A stretch of 64,000 nt of DNA. Origin: Limnohabitans sp. Jir72. GTDB taxonomy: Bacteria; Pseudomonadota; Gammaproteobacteria; Burkholderiales; Burkholderiaceae_C. Location: positions 62,001 to 126,000 of the forward strand of contig NZ_NESC01000004.1 in NCBI RefSeq assembly GCF_003063575.1, read 5' to 3'. Position 1 is the first letter of the stretch, and each line of letters begins with the position of its first letter. The notes under the pieces were generated by a model. The model had not been told where the DNA came from. It was given only the letters and a program-made list of their open reading frames with translations, and ran no database searches. Shown here piece by piece: positions 30,904 to 40,714 of the stretch. A program made the position numbers and the translations under genes.

Positions 30904-31648
30904 AAAATTGAAGTGGGCCACAGCACACCTGGCCTTCATCGGCTTGCTGTTGGCATTGGGCGAATGGCTCACTGTCAACCGCTGGCTAGATCCTACGTTT
31001 GTGGGGCAACCCAGCGGGGTCCTCAAGTTCTTATGGAACAACATCACCTCGGGGCAGCTCTGGGTGGACATGGGCTGGACCATGGCCGGCACCTTGATTT
31101 CTTTCTCACTGGGCAGTGTGGCCGCCATATCCGTAGGACTGTTGTTTGTGGGGTTTCCAAAGTTTGAGAGGTTCCTTGATCCCTATTTGAACGCGATGAA
31201 CGTGATGCCACGCATTGCGTTGGCACCGCTGTTCATTTTGTGGTTTGGCTTAGGGCTTGGGTCAAAGATTGCGCTGGGTTTCAGCTTGACTTTCTTCATT
31301 GTGTTGTCCAGCACAGTCGCAGGCATTCGTGGCGTCAGTCAAGACCATGTGACCCTTTGCAAGACCTTGGGCGCCAGCGCAGTGTCCACCTTCTTTCAGG
31401 TCACGCTGCCCGGTGCGGTGCCCGTGATTTTCTCGGGCCTGCGCCTGGGCTTGATCTATTCACTTTTGGGCGTGATCGGTGCAGAAATCATTGCCTCAGA
31501 AAAGGGCCTTGGCCAGTCACTGGCCTATTTGGGCTCAACGTTTGAGGTCAATGGCGTGATGGCCCTGCTCTTGGTCTTGGCCATGATCGGCGTCAGTGTG
31601 ATGAAAACCATGACTTGGCTTGAAAAACGTTTGTTGCATTGGCAATGA
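30893..31648 (+). CDS. ABC transporter permease (SsuC/TauC-like)
   Basis: Start MKVEKLKWATAHLAFIG; LDPYLNAMNVMPRIALAPLFILWFGLGLGSKIAL; overlaps end of the ATPase gene. Confidence 0.88.
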   Translation: MKVEKLKWATAHLAFIGLLLALGEWLTVNRWLDPTFVGQPSGVLKFLWNNITSGQLWVDMGWTMAGTLISFSLGSVAAISVGLLFVGFPKFERFLDPYLNAMNVMPRIALAPLFILWFGLGLGSKIALGFSLTFFIVLSSTVAGIRGVSQDHVTLCKTLGASAVSTFFQVTLPGAVPVIFSGLRLGLIYSLLGVIGAEIIASEKGLGQSLAYLGSTFEVNGVMALLLVLAMIGVSVMKTMTWLEKRLLHWQ

Positions 31649-31746
31649 ACGCGGCACTTTGGAACGCGACCTGTCAAACACCACGGTTCAAAAAACCATC
31701 TCAGTAGATTCAACCGACTCTTCAAACACAAGGAAAGTGACCCCAC

Positions 31747-32673
31747 ATGGCGAATACAAAACCCCTGAAATTGATCAACATTGCCAAACGGTACAAGCAC
31801 ATCACGCCTGTTCCGCGCATGCCCAACTTCGCAGCTTGGATCGAAGGTGTGGACTTGACCAAGCCATTGAGCAAAGCGGTGCAAGCTGAATTGCGTCAAG
31901 CCTTGTTCGATTTCGAAGTGATTTTCTTTCGACCGCAAGTCATCACACCCGATCAGCACATTGCCTTGGCCAAAGTGTTTGGTCCTTTGTCCTCGGGTTC
32001 TTATTTTGATCGGCATCCGGATGCACCAGACTTGGAGGTCATCACCTCTGACCCTGAGCGTCCGCCCTCCATTGACAATTGGCACACCGACATCAGCTGG
32101 AAACCTCGTCCGCCTTTAGGTACGGCGATTCAGATCACCGTCACACCACCCGCCGGGGGCAATACCTGCTGGATCAGCACCAGCAAGGCCTACGATTGGT
32201 TGTCTCCTGGCATGAAGAAATACCTGGATGGGCTGACCGCCGTCCACAGTTGGGAGGTTTCCGGCTTTCGGGAAGCCCTGGGCAAACGCGGTGACGAGGC
32301 ACTCATTGCGGCCATCAAAGCCTTCAAACCCGTGGTGCACCCGGTCGTGCGCGTGAACCCGGATTCCAAGCGCAAGTGCATTTTTGTCAACAGCGATTTC
32401 ACCCGCAACATTCAAGGCGTCGATCGCCATGAAGCGGTGGGCATCCTCAGATTCCTGCTGGATTGGATGAAAAAGCCCGAATTCATGGTCCACCACCAAT
32501 GGGAAGCGCACGGCATTGCCATTTGGGACAACCGTTCAACCCAGCACTATGCAGTGGCCGACTACTGGCCTCACAACCGCGTCAATCAGCGCGTCACCTT
32601 CGATGAGCCAGGCGTCAAAGCCGACAAAGTCAGTGTGAATCAAAAGGTGTTGGGCGGTAAGAAACTCACCTGA
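31747..32673 (+). CDS. TauD/TfdA-family 2-oxoglutarate/Fe(II)-dependent dioxygenase
   Basis: NWHTDISWKPRPPLGTAIQI (HxD), AIWDNRSTQHYAVADYWPHNRVNQRVTF (distal His and 2OG Arg). Confidence 0.88.
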   Translation: MANTKPLKLINIAKRYKHITPVPRMPNFAAWIEGVDLTKPLSKAVQAELRQALFDFEVIFFRPQVITPDQHIALAKVFGPLSSGSYFDRHPDAPDLEVITSDPERPPSIDNWHTDISWKPRPPLGTAIQITVTPPAGGNTCWISTSKAYDWLSPGMKKYLDGLTAVHSWEVSGFREALGKRGDEALIAAIKAFKPVVHPVVRVNPDSKRKCIFVNSDFTRNIQGVDRHEAVGILRFLLDWMKKPEFMVHHQWEAHGIAIWDNRSTQHYAVADYWPHNRVNQRVTFDEPGVKADKVSVNQKVLGGKKLT

Positions 32674-32766
32674 TTTTTGGAACCGCTGTCATCTGATCCG
32701 CTCACAAAAAGTGGACTGAATGGATGACAGCCACTCCAAATTTTCAGCACCGACCTTTACCCTGCT

Positions 32767-33567
32767 TCAATACGTCCCCGGATAAGCCCCACCATCCGCC
32801 AACACGTTCTGGCCCGTCATGTAGGCCGCGTGCTGGCTGCACAAGAAGGCGCAGATCGCCCCAAACTCTTGCGGGTTGCCATAGCGCCCGGCCGGGATTT
32901 GCGCTTGCTGGATGGCGCGCATTTCTTCCACCGTTTTGCCTTGCTTTTGCGCCATCGCGGGCAGCGTGGAGCGGATGCGGTCGGTGTCGAACTTGCCGGG
33001 CAGCAGGTTGTTGATGGTGACGCCCTGGCCCGCGATCTTGCTGCGCGAGGTGCCGGCCACAAAACCGGTCAGGCCACTGCGGGCACCATTGGACAAGCCG
33101 AGCACATCAATGGGCGACTTCACTGAGCTGGAGGTGATGTTCACAATGCGTCCAAAGCCGCGCGCGGCCATGCCGTCCACCGTGGCTTTGATCAGCTCAA
33201 TCGGTGTGAGCATGTTGGCGTCGATGGCCTTGATCCACGCGTCGCGGTCCCAGTCGCGGAAGTCGCCTGGGGGTGGGCCGCCAGCGTTGGTGACCACGAT
33301 GTCGTAGTCTTTGCCGGGGCCGCCCGCCACGTTCCAGATGGCTTCGCGTCCGGCTTCGGTGGTGATGTCTTGAGCCACAGCGATCAATTTCACCTTACTG
33401 CCTGTTTCGGCACGTAAGTCGTCGACTGCCTTGTTCAGCACCTCAGCGCCCCGCGCCACCATGACCACGTTCACGCCTTCAAGGGCCAAGGCGCGTGCAC
33501 ATCCCCAGCCCAAGCCTTTGCTCGCGCCGCCCACCAAAGCCCATTTGCCTGCAATGCCCAAATCCAT
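32767..33567 (-). CDS. Short-chain dehydrogenase/reductase family oxidoreductase
   Basis: ALVGGASKGLGWGCARALA, VTNAGGPPPGDF, INITSSS-type region, C-terminal CSQHAAYMTGQNVLADGGAYPGTY. Confidence 0.88.
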   Translation of the reverse strand: MDLGIAGKWALVGGASKGLGWGCARALALEGVNVVMVARGAEVLNKAVDDLRAETGSKVKLIAVAQDITTEAGREAIWNVAGGPGKDYDIVVTNAGGPPPGDFRDWDRDAWIKAIDANMLTPIELIKATVDGMAARGFGRIVNITSSSVKSPIDVLGLSNGARSGLTGFVAGTSRSKIAGQGVTINNLLPGKFDTDRIRSTLPAMAQKQGKTVEEMRAIQQAQIPAGRYGNPQEFGAICAFLCSQHAAYMTGQNVLADGGAYPGTY

Positions 33568-33583
33568 GTTGATCTCCTGAAAG

Positions 33584-34489
33584 TTAATTTGTGCGGCCCG
33601 CTGGCCGCGTCACCCAAAACACACCACTGACCACCAAACAGGTGCCCGCAATGACCCATGCATTGAAGGGCTCATCCAGAATCAGCACACCCATCAAAAT
33701 CGTTGACATGGGGCCGATCATGCCTGTCTGCGCCGTCAGGCCCGGGCCAATCCTCTCAATGGCCATCATGACCAGCAGCACCGGCAAGGCGGTGCAGACC
33801 GTGGCATTGAGCAGCGACAGCCACAGCACCGGCTCGGCCACCTGCGCAGCGGCCCAAGGCCGCAAGAGTGCAAACTGCAACAGGCAAAAAAAGCAGGCCG
33901 CCGACGAAGCCAGCCCCGCCAGCCGCAAAGAGCCCAGGCGTTGCACCATTTGACCGCTGTAGGTCAGGTAAACGGCGTACGTGATCGCGCTGGAAAACAC
34001 CAAAAAGGCTCCCAATGCTGCATGCGTACCGGCCAGACTGACTTCGTGCCCGAACACCAGCAAGACACCGGAGTAACTGATGGCCATGGCCATGCCTTGG
34101 CGGGTGCTGATGCGTTTTTTAAACAAGCACCAGCCCAGCACCAACACCAGCGTGGGGTTGAGGTACAAGATCAATCGCTCCAGCGAAGCGCTGACAAAAG
34201 CCAGCCCCCAGAAATCCAGAAAGCTCGACAGGTAATAACCGCAAAAACCCAGGCCCACCACGCCCAGCCAATCGCGGCGTGTGAGTGCGGCTTTGCCCCG
34301 CCCAGCCCACCAGGCCATGAGCAAAAACATGGGCAAGGCAAACAGCATGCGGTACATCAGCAACGTGACCGCATCCACCCCGTGGCGGTAAGCCAGTTTG
34401 ACGATGATGGCCTTGCCGCTGAACGCGATGGAGCCTGCTGCGGCCAGCAACAGGCCTGAGGTCATCTTCGGTGAGTGCGTCGCCATCAA
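33584..34489 (-). CDS. DMT/EamA family transporter
   Basis: Ten-TM-type ORF; GKAIIVKLAYRHGVDAVTLLMYRML, ATG overlaps the stop of the upstream gamma-glutamyltransferase gene. Confidence 0.83.
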   Translation of the reverse strand: MMATHSPKMTSGLLLAAAGSIAFSGKAIIVKLAYRHGVDAVTLLMYRMLFALPMFLLMAWWAGRGKAALTRRDWLGVVGLGFCGYYLSSFLDFWGLAFVSASLERLILYLNPTLVLVLGWCLFKKRISTRQGMAMAISYSGVLLVFGHEVSLAGTHAALGAFLVFSSAITYAVYLTYSGQMVQRLGSLRLAGLASSAACFFCLLQFALLRPWAAAQVAEPVLWLSLLNATVCTALPVLLVMMAIERIGPGLTAQTGMIGPMSTILMGVLILDEPFNAWVIAGTCLVVSGVFWVTRPAGRTN

Positions 34490-36108
34490 AAGCCCACCGC
34501 CTGCCCATCACGGCGCGGGTCGCTGGCGGCCATGTAACCCTCCACACCCGGATCGCCCATGCGCCAGATGAACTGGCCTGCGCCAAAGTCTTGGTACGAG
34601 TCGTTGATGATGTCCAGTTCGTGGCCACGGGCGATCAAGCCTTGGACGGTCTGGGCGTTCATGGCGGCTTCGACGTTGATGTTCATGCCGGTGTTGTAGC
34701 GCCAGCGCGGTGCGTCGCAAGCGGCTTGCGGGTTCTGGTTGTAGTCGAGCATGCGCACCAGCGTTTGCATGTGGCCCTGAGGCTGCATGTTGCCGCCCAT
34801 CACGCCATAGCTCATGACCGGCTGGCCGTCTTGGGTCAGGAAGGCCGGGATGATGGTCTGGAAAGGCCGCTTGCCGGGCATGACCAGATTGGCGGTGTTG
34901 GGGCCTTGGGGGTTGGTGCTGAAACCATGGCCCCGGTTTTGCAGGCTGATGCCGTAGGTCGGCTCCACCACGCCCGAGCCAAAGCCCATGTAATTGCTCT
35001 GAATGAAGCTGACCATCATGCCGTTCTCGTCGGCCGCCGTCAGGTAAATCGTGCCGCCCTTGACCGGGTTGCCCGCCTGGAAGTTTTGCGCTTTTTTCAG
35101 GTCAATGAGCTTGGCACGGCTGGCCAGATAGGCCGGGTCGAGCATCTGCTCGGGTGTGACTTCCATGTAGCGCGGATCGGCCACATAGCGGTACACATCG
35201 GCAAAGGCAAGTTTCATGGCTTCGATTTGCAGATGCTGCGAATCCACGCCATCCACTTTGTGGCTGGCCAGGTCAAAGTTGGACAGGATGCCCAAGGCGA
35301 TCAGCGCGGCGATGCCCTGCCCGTTGGGCGGGATCTCGTGCAGGGTGTAGCCCCGGTAGTCTTGTGCAATGGGCTTGACCCACTCGGGTTTGAAGTCGGC
35401 CAGGTCTTTGGCGGTGATGCTGCCGCCGTTTTCCTTGGCGAACTTTTCAATCGCTTGAGCAATCTCACCGCCATACAGGGCCTGGCCCTTGGTGGCCGCA
35501 ATGGCTTTCAGGCCCCGCGCCGCGTTCTTGAACTGGAACAACTCACCCACTTCGGGCGCACGGCCCCAAGGCAAAAAGCTTTGCGCAAAACCGGGCTGCG
35601 ACTGCAGCTCGGGCGTGGCGGCCGCCCATTTTTGCTGCACCACCACCGGCATCAAATAGCCGCGCTCGGCCACATCGATGGCAGGTTCCAGCAAGTCGGC
35701 AAAAGGCAGCTTGCCAAATCGCTCACTCAAAGCGACCCAGCCCGCCACGGCACCGGGCACGGTGACCGAGTCGAAGCCGCGCTTCGGCGGAGTGGCCGCG
35801 TCGGCACCGTATTTGCGGTGGAAGTATTCAGGCGTCCAGGTGGCCGGGGCGGGGCCGGACGAATTCAAACCGTGCAGTTCTTTGCCGTCCCACAAAATGG
35901 CAAACGCGTCCGAACCCAAGCCGCAACTCACGGGCTCGGTCAGGGTGATGACGGCTGCAGCGGCGATGGCGGCATCGACCGCGTTGCCGCCCTTGAGCAT
36001 CATGCGCAGGCCCGCCTGCGCGGCCAATGGGTGCGAGGTGGACACGATGTTGCGCGCAAACAGCGGCAAACGGGTGCTGGTGTAGGGGTATTGGTTTTGA
36101 AAATGCAT
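34486..36108 (-). CDS. Gamma-glutamyltransferase family protein
   Basis: LAAQAGLRMMLKGGNAVDAAIAAAAVITLTEPVSCGLGSDAFAILWDGK; KGGTIYLTAADENGMMVSFIQSNYMGFGSGVV (autoprocessing Thr region). Confidence 0.9.
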   Translation of the reverse strand: MHFQNQYPYTSTRLPLFARNIVSTSHPLAAQAGLRMMLKGGNAVDAAIAAAAVITLTEPVSCGLGSDAFAILWDGKELHGLNSSGPAPATWTPEYFHRKYGADAATPPKRGFDSVTVPGAVAGWVALSERFGKLPFADLLEPAIDVAERGYLMPVVVQQKWAAATPELQSQPGFAQSFLPWGRAPEVGELFQFKNAARGLKAIAATKGQALYGGEIAQAIEKFAKENGGSITAKDLADFKPEWVKPIAQDYRGYTLHEIPPNGQGIAALIALGILSNFDLASHKVDGVDSQHLQIEAMKLAFADVYRYVADPRYMEVTPEQMLDPAYLASRAKLIDLKKAQNFQAGNPVKGGTIYLTAADENGMMVSFIQSNYMGFGSGVVEPTYGISLQNRGHGFSTNPQGPNTANLVMPGKRPFQTIIPAFLTQDGQPVMSYGVMGGNMQPQGHMQTLVRMLDYNQNPQAACDAPRWRYNTGMNINVEAAMNAQTVQGLIARGHELDIINDSYQDFGAGQFIWRMGDPGVEGYMAASDPRRDGQAVGF

Positions 36109-36109
36109 G

Positions 36110-37087
36110 TCAGTCCAGTGTGATCTTGCGTTCACTGATGATTTTTTTCCATTTGGCCGATTCTCTGGCCAGCATGGCGGTGAATTGGGCAGGCGTACCG
36201 CCCACAGACTCGATGCCCAGGCGTTGCAGTTTGTCGATGACTTCGGGGTCTTGCAGCACCTGGTTGGCAGCGGTGTTGACGCGGCTGACCACATCGGCGG
36301 GCAAGCCCTTGGGGCCAAACAAGCCAAACCAGGTGTTGGATTCGTAGCCGGGCAAGACATCGGCAATCGGCGGCACACCAGGTGCCAGCGGCGTGGCTTT
36401 GAGTGTGGTCACACCCAGCGCACGCAAGCGGCCATCGCGCACATGCGGCAAACCGGTGGGCAAGCTGTCAAACAGCACATCCAGCTTGCCACTGACCAAA
36501 TCGGGAATGGCCAAGGCCGTTCCTTTGTAGGGGATGTGCACCACAAACAGATCGGCCTGCGCCTTGAACAACTCGGCCGTCAACTGCACGATGGTGCCGT
36601 TGCCGCTCGATGCGTAGTTCAAACGGCCTGGGTTCTTCTTGGCGTAGTCGATCCATTCCTTGACGGTTTTGGCAGGCGAGCTGTTGGGCACCAGCATGAT
36701 GCTGGGCGCATTGCCCACCTGGCTGATGGGCGTGAAATCTTTCACCGCGTCATAGGGCATGCGCGGATTCAAATTGGGGCCAATCGAATGGGTGCTGGAG
36801 GTGGCCAACAACAAGGTGTAGCCATCGGCCACCGCTTTGGCGGCCAGGTCTGAGCCCAAAGTGCCTCCGGCCCCGGGCCGGTTTTCGACCACCAGCGATT
36901 GGCCGAGTTTTTCACCGAGTTTTTGCGACAAGGTCCGGGCGAACAAATCGGTGGCACCGCCAGCTGGGAAAGGCACGATCAAACGCAGGGGCTTGCTGGG
37001 GTACGTGGCCTGGGCCTGCACCTGTTGGGCTGCGCCCAAGGCACAGCCTGCGAGCCACAACATGGCCATCAGTCGTCGTCTTTGCAT
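36110..37087 (-). CDS. Tripartite tricarboxylate transporter substrate-binding protein (Bug/TctC family)
   Basis: YPSKPLRLIVPFPAGGATDLFARTLSQKLGEKLGQSLVVENRPGAGGTLGSDLAAKA. Confidence 0.92.
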   Translation of the reverse strand: MQRRRLMAMLWLAGCALGAAQQVQAQATYPSKPLRLIVPFPAGGATDLFARTLSQKLGEKLGQSLVVENRPGAGGTLGSDLAAKAVADGYTLLLATSSTHSIGPNLNPRMPYDAVKDFTPISQVGNAPSIMLVPNSSPAKTVKEWIDYAKKNPGRLNYASSGNGTIVQLTAELFKAQADLFVVHIPYKGTALAIPDLVSGKLDVLFDSLPTGLPHVRDGRLRALGVTTLKATPLAPGVPPIADVLPGYESNTWFGLFGPKGLPADVVSRVNTAANQVLQDPEVIDKLQRLGIESVGGTPAQFTAMLARESAKWKKIISERKITLD

Positions 37088-37195
37088 GGGATGTCCTGAT
37101 TCAAACCGTCGATGTGGGCCATGTTGAAGGGGTCTTGATTTTGTCAGAGGCCGCAAGACCTGGTGCATCCACAGGTGACAGCCCGCATGCCCCAT

Positions 37196-37223
37196 GAAAA
37201 ACGGCCTCACAGGGAGGCCGCTT
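37196..37223 (-). terminator. Rho-independent terminator downstream of tctA-like gene
   Basis: aaaaacggcctcacagggaggccgctt; minus strand GCGGCCTCCCTGTGAGGCCGTTTTT. Confidence 0.75.
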
Positions 37224-37241
37224 GTTCAGGTCAAACGTTCA

Positions 37242-38756
37242 TCATTCTTCGACGAATGCTTCTTCTCGCTTGGACTTCACAGCAGGCAAGAGCACGATGA
37301 TCAGCAAGACCAGTGCCGCCGCCAACAGGCTGGCCGACAGGGGACGTGTCACGAACACGCTCCAGTCGCCACGCGAGAGCAACATGGCGCGGCGCAGGTT
37401 TTCTTCCATCATTGGGCCGAGGATGAAACCCAACAGCAAAGGTGCAGGCTCCACACCGAGCTTGATGAAGGTGTAACCGATCACACCGAACATGGCCACC
37501 ATCCAGATGTCGAAGGTGTTGTTGTTGGTCGAGTACACACCGATCGCGCAGAACAGCACGATGGCGGGGAACAACCAGCGGTAGGGCACCGTCAGCAACT
37601 TGATCCACATGCCGATCAAAGGCAGGTTCAAGATCACGAGCATGGCGTTACCAATCCACATGGAGGCGATCAAGCCCCAGAACAACTCGGGGTTGCTGGT
37701 CATCACTTGAGGACCGGGCTGGATGTTGTGGATCGTCATGGCACCCACCATCAAAGCCATCACGGCGTTGGGCGGAATGCCCAAGGTCAGCAATGGAATG
37801 AAGGAGGTTTGTGAACCGGCGTTGTTGGCCGACTCAGGCGCTGCCACACCACGGATGTTGCCCTGACCGAAAGGCACTTCGCCTTTGCGCAGCTTGGTTT
37901 TCTTCTCGATGGTGTAGGCCGCAAACGCCGCCAGCAAGGCACCGCCACCAGGCAAGATGCCCAAGATGGAGCCAATGGCTGTGCCACGCAAAACTGCAGG
38001 CACCATGTTCCTGAAATCTTCCGCTGTGGGCATGAGGCCCTGCACTTTGCCGGTGAAGACTTCGCGGTCTTCTTCTTTTTGCGACAAGTTGGAGATGATC
38101 TCGCCGTAGCCAAACACACCCATGGCGATCACGATGAAGCCAACCCCATCGGTCAACTCGGGGATGTCGAAGCTGAAACGGGCCACACCCGAGTTCACGT
38201 CGGTGCCCACCAAGCCCAGCAACAAGCCCAGCACGATCATGGCCACAGCCTTGAGCAAGGAGCCCGAAGCCAACACCACTGCGCCGATCAAGCCCAAGAT
38301 CATGAGCGAGAAGTATTCAGCAGGGCCGAACTTGAAAGCCACTTCGGTCAAAGGTGCAGCGAATGCAGCCAAGATCAAAGTGCCGACGCAACCGGCAAAG
38401 AACGAGCCCAGACCGGCAGCGGCCAAGGCCGGACCTGCACGGCCCTTGCGGGCCATCTGGTAGCCGTCGATCACGGTCACCACCGACGAAGATTCGCCAG
38501 GCAGGTTGACCAAGATCGCGGTGGTGGAGCCGCCGTACTGGGCACCGTAGTAAATACCGGCCAGCATGATCAGCGCCGCCACAGGGGGCAGCGCGTAAGT
38601 GGCAGGCAGCAACATGGCAATCGTGGCCACAGGGCCGATGCCTGGCAACACGCCAATCAAGGTGCCCAGCAAGCAGCCGATGAACGCGTAAATCAGGTTC
38701 TGGAAGGTGAACGCCACCCCAAAACCGAGGGACAGGTTATTGATCAGATCGGTCAT
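37242..38756 (-). CDS. Tripartite tricarboxylate transporter large permease (TctA family)
   Basis: GVLPGIGPVATIAMLLPATYALPPVAALIMLAGIYYGAQYGGSTTAILVNLPGE. Confidence 0.93.
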   Translation of the reverse strand: MTDLINNLSLGFGVAFTFQNLIYAFIGCLLGTLIGVLPGIGPVATIAMLLPATYALPPVAALIMLAGIYYGAQYGGSTTAILVNLPGESSSVVTVIDGYQMARKGRAGPALAAAGLGSFFAGCVGTLILAAFAAPLTEVAFKFGPAEYFSLMILGLIGAVVLASGSLLKAVAMIVLGLLLGLVGTDVNSGVARFSFDIPELTDGVGFIVIAMGVFGYGEIISNLSQKEEDREVFTGKVQGLMPTAEDFRNMVPAVLRGTAIGSILGILPGGGALLAAFAAYTIEKKTKLRKGEVPFGQGNIRGVAAPESANNAGSQTSFIPLLTLGIPPNAVMALMVGAMTIHNIQPGPQVMTSNPELFWGLIASMWIGNAMLVILNLPLIGMWIKLLTVPYRWLFPAIVLFCAIGVYSTNNNTFDIWMVAMFGVIGYTFIKLGVEPAPLLLGFILGPMMEENLRRAMLLSRGDWSVFVTRPLSASLLAAALVLLIIVLLPAVKSKREEAFVEE

Positions 38757-38766
38757 GAATAACTCC

Positions 38767-39255
38767 TCAGCCGACGATGAAGGTTGGCCACACGGGGAAC
38801 TGCAGTTTCAGCAGCATGATGAACGCCAGGTAGCTGCCGATCGACAACACCACGGACAGGATCAGCACTTCTTTGAGGTTGAAGGTGTCACCCGCCAAGC
38901 TGGCCACAATGGTCACGCCAAAAATGGCAGCAATCAGGCCCATGGCCGGAATACCGACGCTGGGCAGACCGCCCAGCAAGATGCCGAACAACACGTTGGC
39001 GGCGATGATAAAGAACAAAGGTTTCCAGGCCCATGCGCCGATTTTTTCGCCGTCCTGGGTTTCAACCACCAAGGCTTTGAACATGATGGCACCGCCCAGG
39101 ATGGCCAGGATCACACCCAACAGCACCGGGAAGTAACCTGGGCCCATTCGGCCGCCGGAACCAATGCTGTAACTGGTGGCACCGTAGGCAAATGATGCAC
39201 CGACCACGGTGAACATGAGCCCGGAGAAAAAGTCTTTTTGACTCTTGATTTTCAC
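38767..39255 (-). CDS. Tripartite tricarboxylate transporter TctB family protein (GTG start proposed)
   Basis: KIKSQKDFFSGLMFTVVGASFAYGATSYSIGSGGRMGPGYFPVLLG; upstream of TctA. Confidence 0.88.
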   Translation of the reverse strand: MKIKSQKDFFSGLMFTVVGASFAYGATSYSIGSGGRMGPGYFPVLLGVILAILGGAIMFKALVVETQDGEKIGAWAWKPLFFIIAANVLFGILLGGLPSVGIPAMGLIAAIFGVTIVASLAGDTFNLKEVLILSVVLSIGSYLAFIMLLKLQFPVWPTFIVG

Positions 39256-39404
39256 GAGATATCTCCTCTGATTGAGTTGGCACGATTCTGCGTGAAGATG
39301 TCCCCCGGGTCGATGTGGGTTACACCTATGTCCCGCGAAGGACAAACACATGGTTAACCCTTACCCCATGCGGCTTGGCGCACCTCGAGGGTGCGATGCA
39401 GACT

Positions 39405-40163
39405 TCATTTGGTCAAAGGCTTGAAGACCCTGAGCCATTTGGGTGCAGGCAGGCCCCACTTGTCCTGGATGCGCTCGGCCGCAGCCAATAAATCTTCGCG
39501 CTTGGGTCGGCTGCTGGTGCGTTGGGCCAGGACGATCGCATTGCCTTCGCGGGTAGGCTTGAAAGCCCAGACCGCGTCTTCACCAAAGGCGGCGCAAATT
39601 TTCTCCACGCTGGCCGGGTAGCTGGACGAGCGGCCAAACAGGTTGACCGTCATCACGCCTTGCGGGCTGAGCAGATCGCGGCAGTGCCGGTAAAAGTCAG
39701 GCGTGTCCAGCACAGGCGCGGCAGCGTGCTCGTCGTACAAATCCACCTGCAGCGCATCGACGGTGCCACGCCATTCGTCGGACTGGATTTCCAGCGCCGC
39801 GTCGGCCAGCACCACACGCAAGCGTTCATCGTCTGGCGGCAAACGGAACCAGCCACGACACGCGTGGAGCACACCGGGGTTGAGCTCGATGGCGGTGGTG
39901 GTCATTTTGAGTTTTTTGTAGCAAAACTTGGTGATGGTGCCTGCGCCCAAACCCAGCTGCATGGCGTGCGCACCCTTGACTTCGCCGTGCGGAAAAAACA
40001 GCAGCCAGCCGAACATGCGCTGCACATACTCCAGCTCGATGTCAAAAGGCCTGTCGAGGAACATGGAGCCCTGGATCCACTCGGTGCCCAAGTGCAGGTA
40101 ACGGATTTCGCCGTCTTCAGAGAAATTGACTTCGGGCAGTTCGATTGCTTTTTTTCGGCTCAT
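39405..40163 (-). CDS. Spermidine synthase-like methyltransferase-fold protein
   Basis: MQLGLGAGTITKFCYKKL, AIELNPGVLHACR, DALQVDLYDEHAAAPVLDTPDFYRHC. Confidence 0.75.
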   Translation of the reverse strand: MSRKKAIELPEVNFSEDGEIRYLHLGTEWIQGSMFLDRPFDIELEYVQRMFGWLLFFPHGEVKGAHAMQLGLGAGTITKFCYKKLKMTTTAIELNPGVLHACRGWFRLPPDDERLRVVLADAALEIQSDEWRGTVDALQVDLYDEHAAAPVLDTPDFYRHCRDLLSPQGVMTVNLFGRSSSYPASVEKICAAFGEDAVWAFKPTREGNAIVLAQRTSSRPKREDLLAAAERIQDKWGLPAPKWLRVFKPLTK

Positions 40164-40714
40164 GCCATCATTCCATGGGTGTTCATCACCGCCTGCCAGG
40201 CGCTGAGTTTTTGTTCAAAAGTCCACGACGCATTGGCTGGACTGGTCGATGGTAGGCGATGAACCGTCACGCGCTCGCCGCAAGCGGCGTCTTGGAGTGC
40301 TTTTTTGACCGCTTTGGCATGCCGAAAGCTCTCGCCGCCGTTGTGCAAGATGCCGCGCAACTGCGTGCAGCGTTGCAGCAGACCCGGAAAATCGTTCAGC
40401 TGGGCATGGCGGATCGCACTGTCGAGGCTGCCTTCGCGCTCGCAATGCGCATACACATCCCACACGCCCAGGCCTTGCGCCAGCAAACACTGGCAACGCT
40501 GCGCGTAATCACCATCTGCTGGCCAGGCGGCATCGGGCCACAGGGCTCGCATGATGCGCCAGAAATGGTTTTGCGGATGGGCGTAATACTGCTGCGACTG
40601 CAAGGACTTCACGCTGGGAAAACTGCCCAACACCAGCACCCTGATGTCGGGATGGACCAAAGGGGCCAGGCCCTGCAAACGGTCCGAATGAGACCCGCAA
40701 GCCAAGGCCGTCAT
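40160..40714 (-). CDS. DNA-deoxyinosine glycosylase (uracil-DNA glycosylase superfamily)
   Basis: RVLVLGSFPSVKSLQSQQYYAHPQNHFWRIM, RLPSTSPANASWTFEQKLSAW; ATGA overlap with upstream tatD. Confidence 0.82.
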   Translation of the reverse strand: MTALACGSHSDRLQGLAPLVHPDIRVLVLGSFPSVKSLQSQQYYAHPQNHFWRIMRALWPDAAWPADGDYAQRCQCLLAQGLGVWDVYAHCEREGSLDSAIRHAQLNDFPGLLQRCTQLRGILHNGGESFRHAKAVKKALQDAACGERVTVHRLPSTSPANASWTFEQKLSAWQAVMNTHGMMA

